Of a stretch of DNA of 43,521 nt, positions 25,685-33,396 are shown one piece after another (the first letter of the stretch is position 1; each line of letters opens with the position of its first letter). The stretch comes from Streptomyces niveus (GTDB lineage: Bacteria > Actinomycetota > Actinomycetes > Streptomycetales > Streptomycetaceae): positions 1 to 43,521 of the forward strand of contig NZ_MDCR01000195.1 of the NCBI RefSeq assembly GCF_001723055.1, read 5' to 3'. Position numbers and translations under genes: made by a program. The notes below the pieces were generated by a model. The model had not been told where the DNA came from, did no database searches, and saw only the letters and a program-made list of their open reading frames with translations.

Positions 25685-26431
25685 ATGACGACCCCGCCCA
25701 TCACCGACCTGGCCACCTGGCAGACCGCCCGTGACGAACTGCTCGTCCGGGAGAAGGCCCACACCCACGAGGGCGACGCCATCGCCGCGGCCCGCCGGCG
25801 CCTGCCGATGGTGGAGTTCGACGGGACGGTCGAGGTGGTCGGGCCCGAGGGACCGGTCCCGTTCCTGGATCTGTTCCAGGGCCGCGACGAGCTGCTGGTC
25901 TACAAGCACATGTGGTGGGACGGCGCCCCGCACCAGGGGCAGTGCGAGGGCTGCACCGTCAGCGCCTGGCACCTGAGGGACGCCGTCTACCTCAACGCCC
26001 GTGGCGTGTCCCTGGCCATCGTGACCACGGGCCGGTGGGACGAGGTGGCCCCCTTCGTCGAGTTCATGGGCTACACCCAGCCCTGGTACTCGGTACGCGG
26101 CGTGGCGGAGCCGGTCGGCGGTGACATGGGGTATCTCACCTCCTATCTGCGCGACGGCGACCGCACGTTCCTCACCTACTCCACGACGGGCCGCGGCAAC
26201 GAGCGGTTCAGCGGCTCGTTCGGGCTGCTCGACTCGACTCCGTACGGCCGCGGCGAGGCGTGGGAGGACAACCCCGAGGGCCGGCCGGAGGGCCGGCACG
26301 CGTGCTGGTACTGGCGCACGGACGTGGACGGGAACGCCACCTGGGGCCCGACCGGCCGCCCCGCGCCGCAGTGGACCCGCCCCGGCGCGGGCCCCGAGAC
26401 CACCCTCGGCCGGCAGGGCGACCACCACTGA
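25685..26431 (+). CDS. DUF899 family thioredoxin-like protein
   Basis: A 248-residue protein of the DUF899 (AhpC-like) family. Family blocks are the N-terminal TWQTARDELLVREKAHT, PMVEFDGTVEVVGPEG, LFQGRDELLVYKHMWWDG, the cysteine pair in GQCEGCTVSAWHL, and the C-terminal WYWRTDVDGNA. The fold is related to thioredoxin and the CEGC cysteines suggest a redox function, but no reaction is established. It appears to be a single-gene unit behind a structured promoter region. Confidence 0.87.
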   Translation: MTTPPITDLATWQTARDELLVREKAHTHEGDAIAAARRRLPMVEFDGTVEVVGPEGPVPFLDLFQGRDELLVYKHMWWDGAPHQGQCEGCTVSAWHLRDAVYLNARGVSLAIVTTGRWDEVAPFVEFMGYTQPWYSVRGVAEPVGGDMGYLTSYLRDGDRTFLTYSTTGRGNERFSGSFGLLDSTPYGRGEAWEDNPEGRPEGRHACWYWRTDVDGNATWGPTGRPAPQWTRPGAGPETTLGRQGDHH

Positions 26432-26496
26432 CCGCCCCACGGCAGCCCGCGTGGAAAAGCCCGCGTGGACAGGGACGTACCAGGCCCGGCAGGTCG

Positions 26497-26850
26497 TCAG
26501 CGGTGACCCAGCACGTTGACGACCCGGCCGCCGGGGTCGCGGGCGAAGAAGCGGCGGACGCCCCACGCCTCGTCCCGCAGGGTGTGCACGATCTCCGCGC
26601 CGCTCGCCAGCACGGCCTCGTGCACCGCGTCCACATCCGCCACCTCGATGCTCAGGTCGGGGACGACGGGCGCGGTCGCGTCCTCGGTCAGAAAGCTGAC
26701 CTGCGCGGTGGGGACGGAGGGCGAGGCGAGCGTCATGATCCAGCCCTGGTTCATGACCTGCTCCAGACCCAGCAGTCCGTAGAACTCGCGGCTCTGCTCC
26801 AGCTCTTCGGGCCGCACTTGGGCGTTGGGCACGACGCGGTGAACGGACAT
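26497..26850 (-). CDS. VOC-superfamily (glyoxalase/bleomycin-resistance-like) protein
   Basis: A 117-residue single VOC domain made of two beta-alpha-beta-beta-beta units. The first contains VRPEELEQSREFYGLLGLEQVMNQ, here in pieces such as EQSREFYGLLGL; the second contains VDAVHEAVLASG and ends FFARDPGGRVVNVLGH, the usual C-terminal signature. VOC proteins bind metal or small hydrophobic ligands, and no specific function can be given. It is convergent with the DUF899 gene and divergent from desE. Confidence 0.85.
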   Translation of the reverse strand: MSVHRVVPNAQVRPEELEQSREFYGLLGLEQVMNQGWIMTLASPSVPTAQVSFLTEDATAPVVPDLSIEVADVDAVHEAVLASGAEIVHTLRDEAWGVRRFFARDPGGRVVNVLGHR

Positions 26851-26932
26851 CGCTGACTCCTGTGGGTGAGTGGTGACGACACCCCCACTCTGCCTCGGGC
26901 CACTGACACTCGCCCCCGCACGCGACAGTAAG

Positions 26933-26951
26933 CAAGGTTAGGCTAACCTAC
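26933..26951. promoter_or_regulatory. Iron box (DmdR1/IdeR-type operator) upstream of desE
   Basis: CAAGGTTAGGCTAACCTAC agrees at 15 of 19 positions with the actinobacterial iron-box consensus TTAGGTTAGGCTCACCTAA. It lies about 50 bases before the desE start. Iron-loaded DmdR1 would repress desEF here. Confidence 0.85.
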
Positions 26952-27002
26952 CTCCACCGGCTCATCGGCCGGTCTCCTGCGCGCACGAAAGCGGACAACG
27001 AC

Positions 27003-28034
27003 ATGCCCAACGCCCTCAGCTCGCCCCTCAGCCGTCGCGGCGTCCTCGCCGCCGGCGGCGCCGTCGGTCTCGGAGTCGCGCTCGCCGCCTGCGGGAGCGG
27101 CGACGACGGCGCAAAGGACGCGGGCGCGGGCGGCGACGCGAAGGCGGGACCCTGGTCCTTCGAGGACGACCGCGGCGAGACGGCGAAGGCCGACAGCGTC
27201 CCGAAGAGCATCGTCGCCTTCACCGGCACCGCCGCCGCGCTCCACGACTACGGGATCGAGGTCAAGGGCGTCTTCGGGCCGACCACCACCAAGGACGGCA
27301 AGCCGGACATCCAGGCGGGCGACCTCGACGTGACGAAGGTCGAGATACTCGGCAACGTCTGGGGCGAGTTCAACGTCGAGAAGTACGCGGCACTCGCGCC
27401 GGACCTGCTCGTCACCGCGCAGTGGGTCGAGGGCGAACTCTGGTACGTCCCCGAGCAGTCCAAGGACAAGATCCTCAAGCTGGCCCCCAGCGTGGCGCTC
27501 TGGGCGGCGGAGACCACCGTCCCCAAGGCGGTCCAGCGGCACGCGGACCTCGCCGGGTCCCTGGGCGCGGACCTGAAGTCCGCGAAGGTCACCGACGCCA
27601 AGGCCAGGTTCGAGAAGGCGGCTGGCCGGCTGCGGGCGGCCGCGAAGTCCAAGCCGGAGATCCGGGTGCTGGTCGGGTCTGCCAGCCAGGACCTGTTCTA
27701 CGTCTCGCTCGCCAAGATGTCCGCCGACACCCTCTACTTCCAGGAACTGGGCGTGAAGTTCGTGGAGCCGAAGGTGAACTCCCAGGGCTTCTTCGAGGAG
27801 TTGAGCTGGGAGAACATCGACAAGTACCCGGCCGACATCATCATGATGGACAACCGCTCCTCCGCCCTCCAGCCGGACGCCCTCACCTCGAAGCCGACCT
27901 GGGCGCGGCTGCCCGCCGTCAAGGCCGGCCAGGTCGTCCCCCGCGTCACGGAGCCCATCTACTCGTACGACAAGTGTGCGCCGATCCTGGACGATCTCGC
28001 GGCGGCCATCGAGAAGGCCAGGAAGGTCGCCTGA
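27003..28034 (+). CDS. desE: Siderophore-binding lipoprotein (DesE-type)
   Basis: A 343-residue ferrisiderophore-binding lipoprotein of the FecB/FhuD class, which captures ferrioxamine outside the cell for an ABC importer. The signal peptide has a twin arginine (SRRGVL, residues 11-12) and a lipobox with the lipidated cysteine C30 (ALAAC). The mature protein has two lobes joined by a long helix (about 195-225). It follows an iron box and precedes a siderophore-interacting flavoprotein gene by 3 bases, the desE-desF order. No permease or ATPase gene is nearby, so import must use components encoded elsewhere. Confidence 0.92.
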   Translation: MPNALSSPLSRRGVLAAGGAVGLGVALAACGSGDDGAKDAGAGGDAKAGPWSFEDDRGETAKADSVPKSIVAFTGTAAALHDYGIEVKGVFGPTTTKDGKPDIQAGDLDVTKVEILGNVWGEFNVEKYAALAPDLLVTAQWVEGELWYVPEQSKDKILKLAPSVALWAAETTVPKAVQRHADLAGSLGADLKSAKVTDAKARFEKAAGRLRAAAKSKPEIRVLVGSASQDLFYVSLAKMSADTLYFQELGVKFVEPKVNSQGFFEELSWENIDKYPADIIMMDNRSSALQPDALTSKPTWARLPAVKAGQVVPRVTEPIYSYDKCAPILDDLAAAIEKARKVA

Positions 28035-28037
28035 CCC

Positions 28038-28874
28038 GTGCCGACCGCGCCGTTCCGTTTCTTCGCGCTCGAGGTCCTGCGGACACGGCGCCTCGGGCCG
28101 TCGCTCGTCCGCGTCACGTTCGGGGGCGACGGTCGGTCCGGTCAGGGCCACACCGGCTTCGCCGCCGGCGGGCGCGACCAGAGCCTGTCGCTCTTCCTGC
28201 CCCTGCCGGGGCAGCCGGCGCCCGTGGTCCCCGTCGATGAGGGCGACGGCTGGTGGGCGGCCTGGCGGGCGCTGCCCGACGGCGTGCGGGCCGTGATGCG
28301 CTCGTACACGGTACGCGAACAGCGCCACGAACCGGACGAGTTGGACATCGACTTCGCCCTGCACCCCGACGGCGGACCGGCCTGCCGCTGGGCGGGCGGG
28401 GCGGCGCCAGGCGACCGCGTGCTCGTCCTCGGGCCGGCCGTCGCCGACAACGCGGCGGTACGCTTCCGGCCCCCGGCCGGCACCGACTCCGTACTGATCT
28501 GGGCCGACGAGACGTCCCTGCCCGCGGCAGCCGCCATCCTGGAGTGGCTGCCCGCCGGAACGACGGCGCGGGTGTGGCTGGACGTGCCGTACGCGGCCGA
28601 CCGCATGGACCTGCCGACGGCGGCCGACGCCACCGTCCACTGGCTGGCGCGCGACGAGAACGCCCCGTCGGCCCTGGAGTCGGTCCGCGAGGCCGAGCTG
28701 CCCGGCACAGCGCCGTACGCGTGGCTGGCGGGCGAGGCGGGCGCGGTGAAGGAGCTGCGCCGCCATCTCGTACGCGAGCGGGGCCTGGACCGCCGGCACG
28801 TCACGTTCGTGGGCTACTGGCGGCGGGGGCTGAGCGAGGAGCAGTTGCGGGACGAGGCGGCGAAGGAGTCATAA
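28038..28874 (+). CDS. desF: Siderophore-interacting protein/ferric-siderophore reductase (DesF-type)
   Basis: A 278-residue FAD- and NAD(P)H-dependent reductase of the SIP/ViuB family, which frees iron from an imported siderophore in the cytoplasm. The FAD-binding motif MRSYTVRE (about residue 90) is present. The nucleotide-binding C-half contains VLIWADETSLPAAAAILEW and YAWLAGEAGAVKELRRHL, and the family tail FVGYWRRG is intact. It has a GTG start 3 bases after desE. In the known des cluster desABCD follow; here the stop codon directly abuts the stop of a convergent acyltransferase gene. Confidence 0.92.
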   Translation: MPTAPFRFFALEVLRTRRLGPSLVRVTFGGDGRSGQGHTGFAAGGRDQSLSLFLPLPGQPAPVVPVDEGDGWWAAWRALPDGVRAVMRSYTVREQRHEPDELDIDFALHPDGGPACRWAGGAAPGDRVLVLGPAVADNAAVRFRPPAGTDSVLIWADETSLPAAAAILEWLPAGTTARVWLDVPYAADRMDLPTAADATVHWLARDENAPSALESVREAELPGTAPYAWLAGEAGAVKELRRHLVRERGLDRRHVTFVGYWRRGLSEEQLRDEAAKES

Positions 28875-29564
28875 CTAGGCGTCCTGCCGCTCACGCAGGG
28901 CCGGCAGGACACCCCCTGAGGGCTCATCGGCCCGGCCGGTCGCCGTCAGCCACGCCGCCGTGACCGCCCGCCGGGCCTGGGCCGTGGCGGTCGGCAGGTC
29001 GCCCGTCAGCCGCACCGGGGTGCCGATGTGCACCCGCAGGCCGGGGCGGCGCAGCGGCGCGCTCGCCAGGTTCGCGAACTGCCTGGGGCCACCGCCCGAC
29101 ATGAGCCGCCGCGCCCCGGCCTGTCCGAGCGGGACGACGGGGGCGCCGGTGGCGGCGGCGAGCCGGGCGAGGCCGCTGCGGAACCGGTGGGGAGGCGTCT
29201 CGGTGGCGCTCTCGAAGTCCGGTATGCCGCCCTCGCCGTAGATCAGCACGAGCCGCCCACGGGCCAGCGCGGCGGCGGCGTCTTCGAGGCAGCGGGCGGC
29301 CCGGGGGTCGGCCCGGTGGACGGGCACGTGCCCGCCACGCGTGAGCGCCCGCCCGAGCAGCGGTACGCGCCACAGCCCGGCCGCCGCCATCACGACCGGC
29401 TCGACACCCACCCGGCGCAGCGCGGCGAGCACGATCGCCGGGTCGCTGAGCGAGGTGTGATTGGCGGCGACGATGCTCCCGGGCGCCAACTCGGCGTCCC
29501 CGTCCAGCGTGACCGTGAGTCGCCCGAAGAGGGGCACCAGGGCGGCGGCCGTGCGGCTGAGCAT
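28875..29564 (-). CDS. PlsC-type 1-acylglycerol-3-phosphate acyltransferase
   Basis: A 229-residue acyltransferase of phospholipid synthesis. The catalytic NHTSLSD motif (NHX4D) is near residue 36, and the glycerophosphate-binding block is in VLIYGEGGIPDFES. One hydrophobic N-terminal stretch would attach it to the membrane. The ATG at 29564 follows GGAGG with a 6-base spacer; the open frame upstream is not coding-like. It stands alone, convergent with desF, in the place where desABCD would be expected. Confidence 0.88.
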   Translation of the reverse strand: MLSRTAAALVPLFGRLTVTLDGDAELAPGSIVAANHTSLSDPAIVLAALRRVGVEPVVMAAAGLWRVPLLGRALTRGGHVPVHRADPRAARCLEDAAAALARGRLVLIYGEGGIPDFESATETPPHRFRSGLARLAAATGAPVVPLGQAGARRLMSGGGPRQFANLASAPLRRPGLRVHIGTPVRLTGDLPTATAQARRAVTAAWLTATGRADEPSGGVLPALRERQDA

Positions 29565-29718
29565 GTGATGCCTCCGAAAGCGGCGGTACGGGACGGTGGT
29601 TGCCGGCTCCCATGGTCGCCGGAAGCGCGGCGGGGCGGCGTGAGTACAGGTACTCAACCCCACCTCCACGGACCCACCCCGCACGCCACGACCGCCGGGC
29701 CGGATCCGCCGACAGCGC

Positions 29719-29803
29719 CTAGGGCCTGTCTTTTAGATCTTGCCGGGCTCGCGTGCCCCGGCACCGCGCACTCATCCGGCCTGATCCAAACGACAGGCCC
29801 TAG
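29719..29803. mobile_element. 85-bp MITE-like element with CTAGGGCCTGTC inverted ends
   Basis: Both ends share CTAGGGCCTGTC and continue as an imperfect inverted repeat (left TTTTAGATC, right complement GTTTGGATC). An inner hairpin, TGCCGGG/CCCGGCA, lies at 29741-29763. There is no coding capacity. The ends resemble IS5-family Streptomyces elements that target CTAG, but the exact parent is from memory. I read it as a non-autonomous element or the collapsed remains of an IS. Confidence 0.68.
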
Positions 29804-30099
29804 TCGTCGTCCGGGTGGCCCCACTCCAGATCCATCGCGGCGGCCGGCGCCGCGCCGGCGACCGCCGCCTTCGCGTCCTTCTCGAACGCGTCGCTCCATG
29901 TGCCGAATCCCCGAACGCTGACCGGCCACTTCCCCGTTGTCACCTTCACCGATATCGGCTCACGGAACTTCCGGAGATTCACCTGCCCGTCGAGCCCGTG
30001 CGCCCGCAGCACCTCCGCGAGCGCCGTCTTCACCAACTCCGCCTCGGTGAGGGATTCGAGATTGTCGACGCGCAGCGTGAGGTGAACGTTCACAGACAT
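29800..30099 (-). CDS. Small hypothetical protein ending in the MITE-like element
   Basis: A 99-residue soluble protein I do not recognise. It begins MSVNVHLTLRVDNLESLTEAE, given here as two blocks, MSVNVHLTLRVDN and LESLTEAELVKTAL, predicted strand then helix; it continues with basic and aromatic strands (VKVTTGKWPVSVRGFGTW) and an acidic tail. An earlier ATG at 30129 is less likely because the conserved-looking part begins at 30099. The TAG stop codon is the CTAG end of the adjacent mobile element, so the original C-terminus may have been different. It is separated from the hexosaminidase gene by a strong hairpin. Confidence 0.7.
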   Translation of the reverse strand: MSVNVHLTLRVDNLESLTEAELVKTALAEVLRAHGLDGQVNLRKFREPISVKVTTGKWPVSVRGFGTWSDAFEKDAKAAVAGAAPAAAMDLEWGHPDDD

Positions 30100-30153
30100 G
30101 CGCGGCACCCTACCGGGACTCACCGACACCTGGTCGGCCTCCCGGACCCGGCG

Positions 30154-30197
30154 GGCGGGCGCCCGTGCTCATGCACGGTCCTTCACGGGCGCCCGCC
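30154..30197 (-). terminator. Strong hairpin downstream of the hexosaminidase gene
   Basis: Perfect 14-bp arms, GGCGGGCGCCCGTG (30154-30167) and CACGGGCGCCCGCC (30184-30197), enclose a 16-base loop, 29 bases after the hexosaminidase stop. There is no U-tract, which is normal for Streptomyces terminators. It would insulate the small downstream gene. Confidence 0.75.
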
Positions 30198-30226
30198 TCC
30201 TCATCGACGAAGCCGACGGCGTCGCG

Positions 30227-31915
30227 CTACTCCGCCGGCCACGGCACCACCGGCGAGCGGTAGTAGTCGATCCCCAGCGCCGTCAGCCGCGGCCCCTGCG
30301 CCGCCAGACGCACCTTGTACGTGTCCCAGTCCCGCGCCGACTGCGGGGACCAGCCGATCTCCGCGACCCCCGGCAGCCTCGGGAATGCCATCCTCTCGAT
30401 GTGGTCGCTGGTCGACAGCGTCTCCGACCAGAGCGGCGCCTCCACGCCCAGCACCGCGCCGGGGTCGACCCCGGCGCCCGCGAGATAGGCCGCCGGGTCC
30501 CAGTCGTAGGAGCGGTCCACCTCCACCAGACCGGCCCAGCTCTGGCCCAGGTCGGTGTTCCGGTCGTACTTCATGTCGAGATACGTCCGGTCGGCCGGCG
30601 ACAGGATCAGCCTCGTCCCCGCCTTCGTCGCCTCGGCCACCTGCGCGCGCTCGGCGGCGCCGGTGGCGTCGTATCCCCAGTACTGCGCGACGGCGCCCTT
30701 CACCTGCTCGGCGCCGGTCAGCTGGTGCCAACCCACCACGGTCTTGCCGTACTTGGCCACGGTCGCCTGGGTGCGCCGCATGAACTCCACATAGTCCGCG
30801 TGGCTGGTGGAGTGCGCCTCGTCGCCGCCGATGTGCAGATATCTGCCCGGCGTCAGCGCGGCCAGCTCACGCACCACGTCGTCCACGAAGTCGTACGTGA
30901 TCTCCTTCGGCGCGCACAGCGAGCTGAAGCCGACGGCCGTGCCGGTGTAGAGGGGCGGTGCGACGCCGTCGCAGTTCAGCTCGGCGTACGAGGCGAGTGC
31001 CGCGTTCGTGTGGCCGGGCATGTCGATCTCGGGGACGACTTCCAGATGGCGGGACGTGGCGTACCGCACCAGGTCGCGGTACTGGGCCTTCGTGTAGTAC
31101 CCGCCGGGCCCGCCGCCGACCTGGGTCGAGCCGCCGTACGTCGCCAGCCGGGGCCAGGAGTCGATCGCGATGCGCCAGCCCTGGTCGTCGGAGAGGTGCA
31201 GATGCAGGGTGTTGATCTTGTAGAGCGCCAACTGGTCGATGTAGCGCTTGACTTGGTCGACGGTGAAGAAGTGCCGTGAGACGTCGAGCATCGCGGCCCG
31301 GTAGGCGTAGCGCGGCGTGTCGGTGATGGTGCCGCCCGCCACCTTCCAGGGGCCGCGCTGCCTGCTGTCGCGCTCCACGGCGGCCGGGAGGAGCTGGCGC
31401 AGTGTCTGGACGGCGTGGAAGAGCCCGGCGGGCTCGCGGGCGGTGAGGGTGACACCGGCACGGCCGGACTCCAGCCGGTAGCCCTCGTCGCCGAGCGCGC
31501 GGTCCCCGGGTGAGAGCCGCAGCCGGATGCCGTCGTCGCCCCGGCCGTGCGCCCGGCCCCGGCCGTCGTCGTCGGTGATCCGCAGGTCGTAGCCGGTGGA
31601 GGGCCGCAGCAGCCCCGCCAGATAGGTGCCGACGCGCCGTGCCTCGCGGGAGTCCTCGTCGACCCGGATCCGGGTCGAGGGGGTGAGGGTGTACGGCGTC
31701 CCGCCCGGCCGTACCGACGCGGGTACGGGGACGACGTCGCCCAGCGGCCGGGCGGCCGGGCCGGGTCCGGCTCCGGAGCCCGTGGCCCCGGGAGCGGCGA
31801 CGGCCCCGGAGGCGGCCACGCAGGAGAACAGGGCGACGGCGACGAGTAGCGTTCCGGAGAGCCGGCGGAAGGCGGGGAAGGTGGGGAAGGTGGGGGGTGT
31901 TCCGTGCTGTCTCAC
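30227..31915 (-). CDS. Secreted GH20 beta-N-acetylhexosaminidase
   Basis: A 562-residue exported enzyme that removes terminal N-acetylglucosamine from chitin oligosaccharides. A signal peptide (about 15-42) is followed by a GH20b domain (about 60-195) and the catalytic GH20 barrel, beginning YAYRAAMLDVSRHF. The catalytic pair is D365-E366 in HIGGDEAHS, and the C-terminal LWSETL segment is present. The start is a GTG at 31915 after AAGGGG. The product feeds aminosugar metabolism together with the nearby glmS; a DasR-type site lies about 100 bases upstream. Confidence 0.94.
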   Translation of the reverse strand: MRQHGTPPTFPTFPAFRRLSGTLLVAVALFSCVAASGAVAAPGATGSGAGPGPAARPLGDVVPVPASVRPGGTPYTLTPSTRIRVDEDSREARRVGTYLAGLLRPSTGYDLRITDDDGRGRAHGRGDDGIRLRLSPGDRALGDEGYRLESGRAGVTLTAREPAGLFHAVQTLRQLLPAAVERDSRQRGPWKVAGGTITDTPRYAYRAAMLDVSRHFFTVDQVKRYIDQLALYKINTLHLHLSDDQGWRIAIDSWPRLATYGGSTQVGGGPGGYYTKAQYRDLVRYATSRHLEVVPEIDMPGHTNAALASYAELNCDGVAPPLYTGTAVGFSSLCAPKEITYDFVDDVVRELAALTPGRYLHIGGDEAHSTSHADYVEFMRRTQATVAKYGKTVVGWHQLTGAEQVKGAVAQYWGYDATGAAERAQVAEATKAGTRLILSPADRTYLDMKYDRNTDLGQSWAGLVEVDRSYDWDPAAYLAGAGVDPGAVLGVEAPLWSETLSTSDHIERMAFPRLPGVAEIGWSPQSARDWDTYKVRLAAQGPRLTALGIDYYRSPVVPWPAE

Positions 31916-32011
31916 AGGTTTGCCCCTTCGACGGAGTTCACGACTGTGGATCCACGACTGTGCTGCGGAGCGGCCGAACCGTTCCATCGGACCCCGGCTC
32001 CCGGCCGCGGT

Positions 32012-32027
32012 CAAGGTGTAGACCACT
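32012..32027. promoter_or_regulatory. Candidate dre site (DasR-responsive element)
   Basis: Read on the minus strand, AGTGGTCTACACCTTG matches 12 of 16 positions of the dre consensus A(C/G)TGGTCTAGACCA(C/G)T, with one half-site intact. It lies between the hexosaminidase gene and the divergent DUF4429 gene, so N-acetylglucosamine-controlled repression of the chitin gene is likely. Confidence 0.65.
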
Positions 32028-32087
32028 TCTTCGGGGCCTTCTTCGCGGCCGGGACCCTCTTCGGCGCCCCGATGGAAGAATCGCCCC

Positions 32088-32984
32088 ATGGCGGAAATCA
32101 TCCAGACGGACGGCACCTGGACCTTCGACGGCGACACGGTGCGCATAGTGCCCGGCAACGACAAGCGGGTGGGTCTGCTCCGCAGGTCGCTCGGCGAAGT
32201 CGCCGTGCCGCTAGGGGCGTTGGCGGCCATCACCTTCGAGCCGGGCCGTAAGTCGGGGCGGCTCAGGCTGCGGCTGCGCGACGGCGCCGACCCGCTGACG
32301 CGCGTCACCGGGGGCAGGCTGGGCGACGCCTCCGACCCGTACCAGCTGTCGGTGGACAATGACCGCACGGGCGTCGCCGAGTACTTCGTGGACGAGGTGC
32401 GCAACTCCCTGCTGCTCGACGGGGTCGACGCCGGTCCCACCGACCGTTATCTGCTGCCCGGCCCCGCGCTGCCGGTCACGATGGGCGCCGGCGACGGGAC
32501 GGCCACCTTCGACGGCGAGCGGATCCTGCTGGAGTGGAACTGGAAGACCGACGAGCACAAGTCGTCGCAGGGCACCACCACCCTCGCGCTCGCCGACGTG
32601 GAGAGCGTGGAGTGGCGGCCGAGCGCCGGGCTGGAGAACGGCTTCCTGCGCTTCCGGGTCGGCCGGGGCAATGTCCCGGCGCCGAAGCACGACCCGCACG
32701 CCGTGGAGCTGTACGGCTTCAAGAAGGACCCGCTGATGGCACTGGTGGCGGCGGCCGTGGTCGCCCGGCTGCCGCACCCGAACGCCGCCGCGCCCCTCCC
32801 CCTGGCCAAGGCCCCCGAGACGGCCGGCACCACCGCGCCCGCCCCGGAGCCCGTACCGGCGAGCGGCGACGATCATGACGCGCTGCTGCGCAGACTGCGT
32901 GAGCTGGGCGAACTGCACCAGGCCGGGATCCTGACGGCGGAGGAGTTCACGACCGCCAAGCAGGCCGTACTGAAGCGCCTCTGA
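32088..32984 (+). CDS. DUF4429 protein with C-terminal SHOCT domain
   Basis: A 298-residue cytoplasmic protein. Two related DUF4429 beta-rich units cover about 1-115 and 125-225; each begins with a strand such as TWTFDGDTVRIVPG or TATFDGERILLEWNW. A proline/alanine linker (about 228-262) leads to a SHOCT (short C-terminal) domain with LLRRLRELGELHQAGILTAEE, given here as LRELGELHQAGILTAEEF. The function is unknown; SHOCT domains often mediate oligomerisation. It is divergent from the hexosaminidase gene and followed by a hairpin terminator. Confidence 0.88.
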   Translation: MAEIIQTDGTWTFDGDTVRIVPGNDKRVGLLRRSLGEVAVPLGALAAITFEPGRKSGRLRLRLRDGADPLTRVTGGRLGDASDPYQLSVDNDRTGVAEYFVDEVRNSLLLDGVDAGPTDRYLLPGPALPVTMGAGDGTATFDGERILLEWNWKTDEHKSSQGTTTLALADVESVEWRPSAGLENGFLRFRVGRGNVPAPKHDPHAVELYGFKKDPLMALVAAAVVARLPHPNAAAPLPLAKAPETAGTTAPAPEPVPASGDDHDALLRRLRELGELHQAGILTAEEFTTAKQAVLKRL

Positions 32985-33012
32985 AGAGCACCCTGACAGA
33001 GATCATGGACAC

Positions 33013-33034
33013 TCCTGCCCGGAATCGGGCAGGA
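33013..33034 (+). terminator. Rho-independent terminator candidate after the DUF4429 gene
   Basis: TCCTGCCCG (33013-33021) and CGGGCAGGA (33026-33034) form a perfect 9-bp stem with a GAAT loop, followed by TTCTTG, 28 bases after the stop codon. Confidence 0.72.
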
Positions 33035-33037
33035 TTC

Positions 33038-33066
33038 TTGCAAAGAGCCTTACGCACCCGCAGTAT
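33038..33066 (+). promoter_or_regulatory. Promoter for the 93-residue conserved gene, leaderless layout
   Basis: TTGCAA (33038-33043) and CAGTAT (33061-33066) are separated by 17 bases. The GTG start at 33073 lies 7 bases after the -10 box, where transcription should begin, and no Shine-Dalgarno sequence is present. Confidence 0.55.
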
Positions 33067-33072
33067 CTACGG

Positions 33073-33354
33073 GTGCTCGAACGCCGTTCACCCTCGTCCC
33101 ACGACGACCTCGTCGACCATCTGGTCCGCAGCACCGCGCTCCCGCGCGGCGAGGCGGCCCGGGTGGTCCTGGACGTTCTGGCGTACTTCGACGAGACCAC
33201 CGAGGAGTTCGTCCGGCGCCGGCACCGCGAGCTGCAGGCCGGTGGCGCCACGAACCCGCGGATCTTCGAGCGGATCGCGGCCGAGCTGCCGCACCGCGCG
33301 GTGGCACCGCCCGAGCTGTCCCTCAGACAGCTCCGGCGCATCGTCTACGGCTGA
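33073..33354 (+). CDS. Small conserved hypothetical protein
   Basis: A 93-residue acidic/basic soluble protein without a signal or membrane segment. Helices predominate: SSHDDLVDHLVRSTALPRGEA, here as DDLVDHLVRSTALPRGEAAR, then VVLDVLAYFDETTEEFVRRR and a C-terminal RQLRRIVYG. The N-terminal pattern (paired helices, then a helix of D-L-V-x-x-L) is reminiscent of HU-like or antitoxin-like helical proteins, but I cannot assign it. It lies 42 bases upstream of glmS and is likely co-transcribed with it. Confidence 0.75.
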   Translation: MLERRSPSSHDDLVDHLVRSTALPRGEAARVVLDVLAYFDETTEEFVRRRHRELQAGGATNPRIFERIAAELPHRAVAPPELSLRQLRRIVYG

Positions 33355-33396
33355 GCACACCACTGAACGCGGATCGACGGAGGGGCGGAGACTGAT

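Noticed and set aside
29719..29803. A complete insertion sequence
   Set aside because: Only 85 bp lie between the inverted ends, with no transposase reading frame on either strand.
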